This document shows positions 57,846-64,000 of a stretch of DNA of 64,000 nt, one piece after another. The stretch lies in assembly GCF_000494755.1 (NCBI RefSeq), contig NC_022657.1, forward strand, positions 7,718,001-7,782,000. The letters run 5' to 3'. Origin of the DNA: Amorphoplanes friuliensis DSM 7358. GTDB taxonomy: Bacteria > Actinomycetota > Actinomycetes > Mycobacteriales > Micromonosporaceae. How positions within the stretch are numbered: the stretch's first letter is position 1; the number at the start of each line of letters is the position of its first letter. The position numbers and the translations under genes were made by a program. The notes beneath the pieces were generated by a model that had not been told where the DNA came from, did no database searches, and was given only the letters and a program-made list of their open reading frames with translations.

Positions 57846-58103
57846 TCGACCGCTGAGGAAGCCCACCTGCTTTGAGCGTGCGCTGCGCTGACTGGGGTGG
57901 TCGACCGCTCAGGAAGCCCACCGGCTTTGAGCGTGCGCTGCGCTGACTGGCGTGGTCGACCGCTGAGAAAGCCCACCGGCTTTGAGCGTGCGCTGCGCTG
58001 ACTGGCGTGGTCGACCGCTGAGAAAGCCCACCGGCTTTGAGCGTGCGCTGCGCTGACTGGCGTGGTCGACCGCTGAGAAAGCCCACCGGCTTTGAGCGTG
58101 CGC
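57846..58103. repeat. 55-bp tandem repeat, five copies
   Basis: TCGACCGCT marks unit starts at 57846, 57901, 57956, 58011 and 58066, exactly 55 bp apart. Units 2-5 contain a small inverted repeat AAGCC-CACC-GGCTT. The sequence is unrelated to the main palindrome but sits in the same convergent gap. Confidence 0.9.
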
Positions 58104-58252
58104 GGAGCGCTGAGCGTCGGGTTGGGCGCGGAGCGGCCGAGGGTGAGTGCGCACGGACCTGGCAGGGAGCGAAGCGAACGGTCTCGGCGGGAGCGACGAT
58201 CGGTGCCATGCACTCAGGCACGACATCCAGAACTTGACCCGGCTTTGGGGCT

Positions 58253-59977
58253 TTAGCGGGCCAACTCCGTCACCCGGGACTCGCGGACGACCGTTACGCG
58301 GATCTGGCCGGGGTAGGTCAGTTCTTCTTCGATTTGTTTGGCGACGTCGCGGGCGAGGACCGCGGCGCCGATGTCGTCGACGTCCTCGGGGCGGACCATG
58401 ACGCGGATCTCGCGGCCGGCCTGCATCGCGAAGACCTTGTCGACGCCGACCTTGCCGGCGGCGATCTCCTCGATGCGTTCGAGGCGTTTGACGTAGGCCT
58501 CGAGGCTTTCGCGGCGGGCGCCGGGGCGGCCGCCGGAGCAGGCGTCGGCGGCCTGGGTGAGGACGGCCTCGACGGTCTGGGGCTGGACCTCGTTGTGGTG
58601 GGCCTCGATCGCGTGGACGACGTCCTCGGACTCGCCGTACTTGCGGGCAAGGTCGGCGCCGATCAGGGCGTGGCTGCCTTCGACCTCGTGGGTGAGGGCC
58701 TTGCCGATGTCGTGGAGGAAGGCCGACCGCTTGATCGTGGGGACGTCGAGGCGCAGCTCGGCGGCCATGATGCCGGCGATGTGGGCGGTCTCGACGAGGT
58801 GTTTGAGCACGTTCTGGCCGTAACTGGTGCGGTATCGCAGGCGACCGAGGAGCGTGGCGAGCTCCGGGTGGATGTCGGTGATGCCGACGTCGACGAGGGC
58901 TTCCTCGGCGGCGCGTTCGCAGAGGCGCTCGACCTCGTTCTTCGCGCTGTCGAAAACCTCCTCGATGCGGTGCGGGTGGATGCGGCCGTCGAGGACGAGC
59001 TTCTCCAGGGTGAGGCGGCCGACCTCGCGGCGGACCGGGTCGAAGCAGGAGAGCAGGACCGCTTCCGGGGTGTCGTCGATGATCAGGTTGACGCCGGTCG
59101 TGGACTCGAAGGCGCGGATGTTGCGGCCCTCGCGGCCGATGATCCGGCCCTTCATCTCGTCGCTCGGGAGGTGCAGGACGCTGACGACGCTTTCCGCGGT
59201 CTGCTCGCTGGCGATGCGCTGGATCGCGTCGACGACGATGTGCCGGGCGCGGGTGTCGGCGGTGTGCTTCGCCTCGCTCTCGATGTCGCGGACGAGGATC
59301 GCGGCCTCGCGCTTCGCCTGGGTCTCGATGTTCTCGATCAGCTCGGTGCGGGCGGCGTCGGCGGTCAGACCGGCGATGCGTTCCAGCTCGCGGCGGCGGC
59401 CCTCCTCGGCGGCGGTCAACTCGGCCTCGCGGGCGGTCAGGGCGGCCTCGCGGGACGCCAGGTCGGCGTCCATCGCGGCGAGGCGACGCTCACGCTCGAC
59501 CAGACGTTCGACCTCGTCGGCGTGGAGGCGCTCCCGCTCGTCGATCCGCGCCGCGCGGCGCTCGACCTCGGCGGCCTGCTCCTTGGCGGTCGCGTTGAGC
59601 AGGGCCACCTCGCGCTCGCCGCTGCGGCGGGCGGCGGTCCGGACCTGCTCGGCGTCGGACTCGGCCTGGCGGTGCGCGTGCTCGAGGATCGTGTCGGCCT
59701 CGCCGTGAGCGTCGTCGAGAACACGGCGGGCCTCGGCCCGCGCGGCGGTCGCCTCGGCCTTGGCGGCGGCGGCCTCGGCGCGGACGGAAGCGGCCTTGGC
59801 GTTCGCGTCGTCGACCTTGGCCTTGGCGGCGTCGAGAGTCTGCTCACGGCGGTCGCGGTCGGCGGTTTTGCTCTCCTGCAGCTGGCGCAGAGCGCGGGCG
59901 CCGAGGACCAGGCCGATCACCACGAAGGCGGCAAGAACGACGATCGCCACCACGAGCACCCAATCCAGGGCGGTCAT
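58253..59977 (-). CDS. rny: ribonuclease Y
   Basis: A 574-residue endoribonuclease with an N-terminal membrane anchor (LVVAIVVLAAFVVIGLVLG) and a long coiled coil (about 35-265). A KH domain (GRIIGREGRNIRAFE) and the HD catalytic domain (AFLHDIGKA; second half IEAHHNE) follow. It starts mRNA decay. ATG 59977 is chosen; GCGAG is close upstream. Confidence 0.94.
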   Translation of the reverse strand: MTALDWVLVVAIVVLAAFVVIGLVLGARALRQLQESKTADRDRREQTLDAAKAKVDDANAKAASVRAEAAAAKAEATAARAEARRVLDDAHGEADTILEHAHRQAESDAEQVRTAARRSGEREVALLNATAKEQAAEVERRAARIDERERLHADEVERLVERERRLAAMDADLASREAALTAREAELTAAEEGRRRELERIAGLTADAARTELIENIETQAKREAAILVRDIESEAKHTADTRARHIVVDAIQRIASEQTAESVVSVLHLPSDEMKGRIIGREGRNIRAFESTTGVNLIIDDTPEAVLLSCFDPVRREVGRLTLEKLVLDGRIHPHRIEEVFDSAKNEVERLCERAAEEALVDVGITDIHPELATLLGRLRYRTSYGQNVLKHLVETAHIAGIMAAELRLDVPTIKRSAFLHDIGKALTHEVEGSHALIGADLARKYGESEDVVHAIEAHHNEVQPQTVEAVLTQAADACSGGRPGARRESLEAYVKRLERIEEIAAGKVGVDKVFAMQAGREIRVMVRPEDVDDIGAAVLARDVAKQIEEELTYPGQIRVTVVRESRVTELAR

Positions 59978-60352
59978 CTCGCCGCGTCTCCCCTCGCCGC
60001 GGCGCATGGCTGCGCCGGATCTCCGTAGGGATGCCCGACCAAGGCGGCAGACCGCGGGCGTGACCAGCCTACGGCGCCTGCTGCGGCGTCGAAGACCGAC
60101 CGCCGGGTATGTCTGGCCACCGCCCGCGCGGTCTGCGGGCGGTGGAGGCATCGACGGCGCCCTGCGCCTGAAGTGATGCCGTAATGTGATGCGTTCTATG
60201 TTGTGCGCTTAGCCTGCGATGGTCGAGCAAACCTTGTGTAACGCGAGGCTAGGTCGCAAGTGCCGCTTCGGTCAAGGACTCATGATTCGGCAGTGGATGG
60301 GACGTTAGGCACAGACACGCTCACGCCCTGCTCAGGTACGTTGCTGGGCAAT
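59978..60352. other. rny upstream region
   Basis: 375 bp without a gene. It contains an 11-bp perfect hairpin CCACCGCCCGC / GCGGGCGGTGG (60117-60145) that would lie in the rny 5' leader if transcription starts further upstream. A more AT-rich block follows (about 60180-60250) that could hold the promoter. Confidence 0.45.
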
Positions 60353-62098
60353 TCAGGCGTAGCGGGCCCAGATGTCGCGCATCGGCTCCCACTGAGACCC
60401 GGTGCCTTCCTTCCAGTACGCGAGCAGATAAGCAGCCACCGGAGTGGCAGCGTCATCCCACCAGATGCCACTGACAGTCTTGCCCGACGCCGGGTACGCG
60501 AACTCCACGTAGTTGCCGTTCGTCCGCCCCGAGGGTGTCGCCCGTTCGGTCGCCGGCCCGACACCAGGGGTCAGCTTCCGGGCGTCGACGTTCTGCCCGA
60601 GCGTCTTGACCCGCGCCTTGTCCCGGTCGGCGTCGGTGGCGTACTCCACGAAGATCGCGCTCATCGCGTCCATCTCGCAGCGCACGCGTACCTTCTCCCC
60701 CTTGTTCAGGACGGGGCCGCCCTTCTCACCGCTGCGGGAACAGCCGGAGAGGTTCGGCAACCAGCCCTGGGAGATCACCGCCAGCGAACCGGTGAGTTTC
60801 GGCTGGTTGAGAGCGACCTGGTTCTGCTCGTACGGGCCGAGGCCAGCGGGTGCGGTGGCCGTCGGGGCGGGAGGTGCTGGGGGTGCGGGGGTGTCCGTGC
60901 CGCCGGTGGCACGGCCGGCGAAGAAGCCGCCGGTACCGAAGATCAAGAGGCCTGCGACCAGGCCGGCCAGGGCTGGGATGAGGTAACGGCCCTTGGGCTG
61001 TTTCGGGGTGGGCTCGATGCGGGGACCGCCGCCGAAGGCTGGAGCTACCGAGAAGCCGTAGGGGTCGGCGGCGGCTCCGCTGCCGGAGATCGGGTCGGTT
61101 GACGACCAGCTCGGGGGGCTCGAGGTGCTGTAGTTCTCACCGTAGGCGGGGCCGGCGCCGGAGGTTGGGTTGTCGCCTCCGTAGCCGGGGCCGGCGCTCG
61201 AGGTCGGTGTGTTGCCGTAGCCGGGGCCTGCGCCTGAGGTCGGGTTGTCCGCTCCGAAGCCTGGGCCCGCGCTTGAGACCGGCGTGTTCCCATAGCCGGG
61301 GCCTGCGCCTGAGGTCGGGTTGTCCGCTCCGAAGCCTGGGCCCGCGCTCGAGACCGGCGTGTTCCCATAGCCGGGGCCTGCGCCCGAGGTCGGCGTGTTC
61401 CCGTAGCCCAGGCCAGCGCCGGAGGTCGGATTGCCCCCTCCGAAACCCGGACCCGAGACCGGGGTCTTCCCATGGCCGGGGCCGACGCCCGAGGTCGGAC
61501 TCTCGCCGTAGCCCGGGCCGGCGCCGGAGGTCGGGTTGGTGTGGCCCGGTCCTGGCTGGCTGGTTTCGTGGCCGGGGCCTGCGGCTGATACCGGCGGCGT
61601 GCCGGATGTCGGTGCGTTCGGGGTTGCGGCGGGGTGGGTGTCGCTCGGCTGCTGCGGGCTTCCGTGGAACGGGCCGTAGCCGTACTGCTGACTGGTCACG
61701 TTGTTGTTTTCAGCGTTGTCACCCGCGGCGGTGCCGACTTGGTCACCGGGCGCAGGCTCGGGTGGGGTGGGGCTCGGACCGGCGGCCGCGTAATGCGGGA
61801 CCGGTGTGGCGGGAGACACGGTGAATGTGGCAGTGACGTCCGCGGAATCGCCGGTCGGTGTCACAGCCGCGGCCGGGCCGGTCGGAGGGTGGGCAACCGG
61901 GTGGGTCGTAGGCTCAAATGCCGGCCGTCCGGCTTGATCGCCGCTGGGAGCAGATCGCTGACCAGGGATTTCCGGCTGCGAAACCCCGTGCTGGGCCGGG
62001 CCTCCGGGCGCACTGTGCGGGACGACCTGAGCTGTCGCGTCGGGGCCCTCCGGGAGGGAGCCGCCACCGCGCCGAGCTGGGTGGAAGTCGTCTGTCAC
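60353..62098 (-). CDS. membrane protein with long repetitive cytoplasmic region
   Basis: A 581-residue protein. The N-terminal 370 residues are Pro/Gly/Ser-rich with repeats of the type GPGYGNTPVSSAGPGFGADN, NPTSGAGPGYG, in tandem from about 180 to 330. One membrane helix follows (about 371-396), then a roughly 170-residue extracytoplasmic domain with two cysteines (SGCSRSG; RVRCEMD). The C-terminal domain is not recognised. GTG 62098 is the start. The layout suggests a signalling or scaffold protein with a disordered cytoplasmic part. Confidence 0.75.
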   Translation of the reverse strand: MTDDFHPARRGGGSLPEGPDATAQVVPHSAPGGPAQHGVSQPEIPGQRSAPSGDQAGRPAFEPTTHPVAHPPTGPAAAVTPTGDSADVTATFTVSPATPVPHYAAAGPSPTPPEPAPGDQVGTAAGDNAENNNVTSQQYGYGPFHGSPQQPSDTHPAATPNAPTSGTPPVSAAGPGHETSQPGPGHTNPTSGAGPGYGESPTSGVGPGHGKTPVSGPGFGGGNPTSGAGLGYGNTPTSGAGPGYGNTPVSSAGPGFGADNPTSGAGPGYGNTPVSSAGPGFGADNPTSGAGPGYGNTPTSSAGPGYGGDNPTSGAGPAYGENYSTSSPPSWSSTDPISGSGAAADPYGFSVAPAFGGGPRIEPTPKQPKGRYLIPALAGLVAGLLIFGTGGFFAGRATGGTDTPAPPAPPAPTATAPAGLGPYEQNQVALNQPKLTGSLAVISQGWLPNLSGCSRSGEKGGPVLNKGEKVRVRCEMDAMSAIFVEYATDADRDKARVKTLGQNVDARKLTPGVGPATERATPSGRTNGNYVEFAYPASGKTVSGIWWDDAATPVAAYLLAYWKEGTGSQWEPMRDIWARYA

Positions 62099-62157
62099 GA
62101 CGCAGCAGATTACCAGTTCGGCGCCATCGGCGAGGTCCCGCGAAGATCCATCGACGA

Positions 62158-62195
62158 CAATGGACCCGCAGCCTGGCGGGGCCGCGGGTCCATTG
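62158..62195 (-). terminator. hairpin between the LPVTG gene and the repetitive membrane protein gene
   Basis: CAATGGACCCGC / GCGGGTCCATTG is a perfect 12-bp stem with a 14-base loop, 100 bp after the LPVTG gene stop in the minus-strand direction. There is no long T run. Confidence 0.65.
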
Positions 62196-62295
62196 CCTTA
62201 CTTCAGTTGCCCGGATCGACCGAGGTCGCGTCGAACGGTGTTACCAGGCCGTCGTGTGTGCCGGCCGGTCAGAACCTTATGCGGTCCGGACCCGA

Positions 62296-63105
62296 TCAGG
62301 CGTCAGCACCCTCGGGACGACGACGCCGCGTGATCAGCACCAGCCCGACACCACCGGCGGCGATCGCCGCACCGACGCCGGCCAGGCCGACGACGTTGAA
62401 GCCGGTCACGGGCAGGCCGCCACCGTTGTCGGAACCACCGGTGCCGCCGGCGTCGTTGGAGTCGCCGTTGTTGCCCCCGTTGCCGGAGCCACCATCGTCG
62501 TCACCGTTGCCGCCACCGTTGTTGTCGCCACCGTCATCGGTGCCGTTGCCGCCACCGGTGCCGGAGTCCGGCGGGGTGGTCGGGTCGCCGGGACCGTTGT
62601 CGCCGTCACCAGGCTCTTCGCCACCCGGGTCCTCGCCACCCGGGTCCTCGCCACCCGGGTCCTCGCCACCCGGGTCCTCGCCACCCGGGTCCTCGCCACC
62701 GGGATCTTCACCACCCGGGTCCTCGCCGCCCGGGTCTTCGCCACCGGGATCTTCACCACCCGGGTCTTCACCGCCCGGGTCCTCGCCACCCGGGTCCTCG
62801 CCACCCGGGTCTTCGCCACCCGGATCGGTGGGCTCTTCGCCGCCGCCCTCACCGGGCGGGTTGTCCGGGTCGCCCGGCGGGTCTTCCGGATCGCCGGGCG
62901 GGTCCTGCTCGACCTTGGTGGTCACGCCACCCTCGGTCCCGGCCGGCTCCGCAAGAACGACAACACCGCGCGTGGAAATCTCCACAGTCGAAGCACTGGC
63001 AGCCGAAGCACCCGCAAGCGCGGCCACACCCACAGCGCCGATGATGACGCTCAGCCGAGCCATCGCACGCACGCCACGATGGCGCGCGAGATGTTTGGTC
63101 TTCAT
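62296..63105 (-). CDS. LPXTG-type surface protein with GGEDP repeats
   Basis: A 269-residue wall-anchored protein with a signal peptide (ending SAASAS about residue 40) and an acidic stalk of about 14 tandem GGEDP pentapeptides (about 95-165). A Gly/Asp/Asn-rich region follows, then a sorting signal: LPVTG near 233, a hydrophobic helix and the RRRRP tail. A sortase is expected elsewhere. ATG 63105 has GGGGAGG directly upstream. The 15-bp DNA repeat is prone to length change. Confidence 0.85.
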   Translation of the reverse strand: MKTKHLARHRGVRAMARLSVIIGAVGVAALAGASAASASTVEISTRGVVVLAEPAGTEGGVTTKVEQDPPGDPEDPPGDPDNPPGEGGGEEPTDPGGEDPGGEDPGGEDPGGEDPGGEDPGGEDPGGEDPGGEDPGGEDPGGEDPGGEDPGGEDPGGEDPGGEEPGDGDNGPGDPTTPPDSGTGGGNGTDDGGDNNGGGNGDDDGGSGNGGNNGDSNDAGGTGGSDNGGGLPVTGFNVVGLAGVGAAIAAGGVGLVLITRRRRPEGADA

Positions 63106-64000
63106 TTTCCTCCCCGTCTGTCAACAGTCGAAGGATCGCTCCATCTTCAGTGGACAGAGATCCCCGCAGTCCGATGAGCAACTTACCCGATGGAACGCCA
63201 CCGTTCTATCCACCATTGACAATATGGTTGAAGTCGGACACCGAGCTTGTAGGGGTGCATGTCGCAGGGTGCGCGGCTGCTCGACGCGAAGGCTCCGACA
63301 AGGTGATCAAGGCCTTCAGAGACGTCACGATTAAGCCACGAATAGCCAATCGGATTGCCTATCGCGGGAGTGTCGAAATCGGTTGCGTCAGGCCGCTGGG
63401 GATGCGGCTTCGCGTTATCGGAATGACCGTCAGATGGGGCTTCAGTGAACCGCAATCGAGCGCCGCGGCTCGGCGAGCGCCCAAGGGAATGGGCTGAGTC
63501 CGCCCGGGTGGTGTATCCCGATCGGATACGGCGATTCTGCGCGGACGCAGTTGAGGGCGACCTCGCGGGTACCGCAGGCAGGATCAGTGGAGCCGCCTGC
63601 CCGAGCGAGCGGGGCGGGCGAGCACGGCGGGCAGGCGAGCGGGCGAGCGAGTGAGCGGGACGGGCGAGCACGCGGGCAGGCGGGCGAGCAGGGCGGGCGT
63701 GCAGGGCGGGCGAGCACGCGGGCGGGCAAGTAAGCGAGTAAGCGAGTGAGCGGGGCGGGCGAGCACGCGGGCGGGCGGGCGAGCGGGCGAGTAAGCGAGT
63801 GAGCGGGGCGAGCGAGCGGGCAGGCGGGCGAGCAGGGCGGGCAAGCACGCGGGGCGGGAGCGGGGCGGGGCGGGCGAGCGCCGAATCACACGACCTCAAT
63901 GCGCCGCGCTCAACCCGGCGCACCGACACGGCGGGTGTCAGCTTCGGCCCTGGATTTGGCCTTCCGCCTACTCGACCACGCCTGCTCAGCCGCGCCTACG
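63106..64000. other. right-end region without a convincing gene
   Basis: 895 bp. The first part (about 63170-63540) is less GC-rich than the surroundings, with no frame I can support as a gene. From 63600 to 63890 the sequence is a degenerate G-rich repeat. The last 110 bp show nothing clear. Confidence 0.5.
63600..63890. repeat. degenerate GGGCGGGCGAGC-type repeat
   Basis: Irregular units of GGGCGGGC, GAGCGAGC and CACGCGGGCGGGC give strong purine/G bias on the + strand. Runs of three or more G separated by short loops occur repeatedly, so G-quadruplex formation on the + strand is possible. No gene fits. Confidence 0.75.

Larger units (their letters stand above)
57209..58252. other. convergent gap with array 4 and 55-bp repeats
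   Basis: This 1.04-kb stretch between the XRE gene and rny holds two palindrome copies, a five-copy 55-bp repeat and no convincing gene. A short stretch near 57300-57540 reads plausibly as protein in two frames (RTFINDNTIRTVPPW; EAVPAAQVLVDLEAW), suggesting a decayed gene. Confidence 0.6.

Overview
High-GC actinobacterial chromosome, most like Micromonosporaceae and possibly Actinoplanes. This is an inference from GTG/TTG-rich starts, a class II NrdJ with NrdR, an actinobacterial LexA with a LysM neighbour, gluABCD, a DtxR/IdeR repressor, a Spo0M homologue and putative leaderless genes. I saw no rRNA, tRNA, CRISPR locus or phage block.

Layout. 1-12 kb: GntR regulator and deoC; a large NACHT STAND ATPase divergent from a CHASE-GGDEF-EAL / kinase / dtd operon; spo0M; a principal-like sigma factor; a DUF2568 membrane protein; repeat array 1. 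12-27 kb: a deacetylase plus GNAT/acyl-CoA-synthetase operon, a DtxR-type repressor, a lipoprotein, small regulators, a hydrolase, an MFS exporter, AraC and PASTA proteins and a secreted SGNH hydrolase. 27-45 kb: barstar-domain protein, nrdR-nrdJ, LysM protein and lexA with an SOS operator cluster, array 2 split by an IS5-like element, a membrane-anchored protein with a Pro/Gly tail, hflX, malic enzyme, array 3, and miaA-dapF-GDPD. 45-60 kb: DUF349 protein, dehydratase, globin, HxlR and LysR regulators, SDR, a GGDEF protein, miaB, gluABCD, tautomerase, XRE regulator, array 4 and rny. 60-64 kb: a repetitive membrane protein and an LPVTG surface protein.

Most striking feature. About 50 copies of a short palindrome, AACTTC-N3-GAAGTT flanked by GCCC/GGGC, fill four intergenic regions. 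All four lie between convergent genes. In arrays 1 and 2 the palindromes sit on a 42-bp lattice although their spacers differ; array 3 uses 85/75 bp. Covarying arm changes keep the symmetry. A 915-bp IS has inserted exactly at the centre of one palindrome. No cas gene or RAYT-type transposase is visible here. The arrays could be a phased protein-binding scaffold, tail-to-tail transcription barriers, or an undescribed REP/BIME-like family. The NACHT ATPase is a second candidate, for anti-phage defence.

Functional themes: SOS and nucleotide supply (lexA, LysM, nrdR, nrdJ), tRNA quality and modification (dtd, miaA, miaB), c-di-GMP signalling (two GGDEF proteins, both with an I-site), reversible lysine acylation (acuC plus GNAT-ACS), and glutamate uptake.
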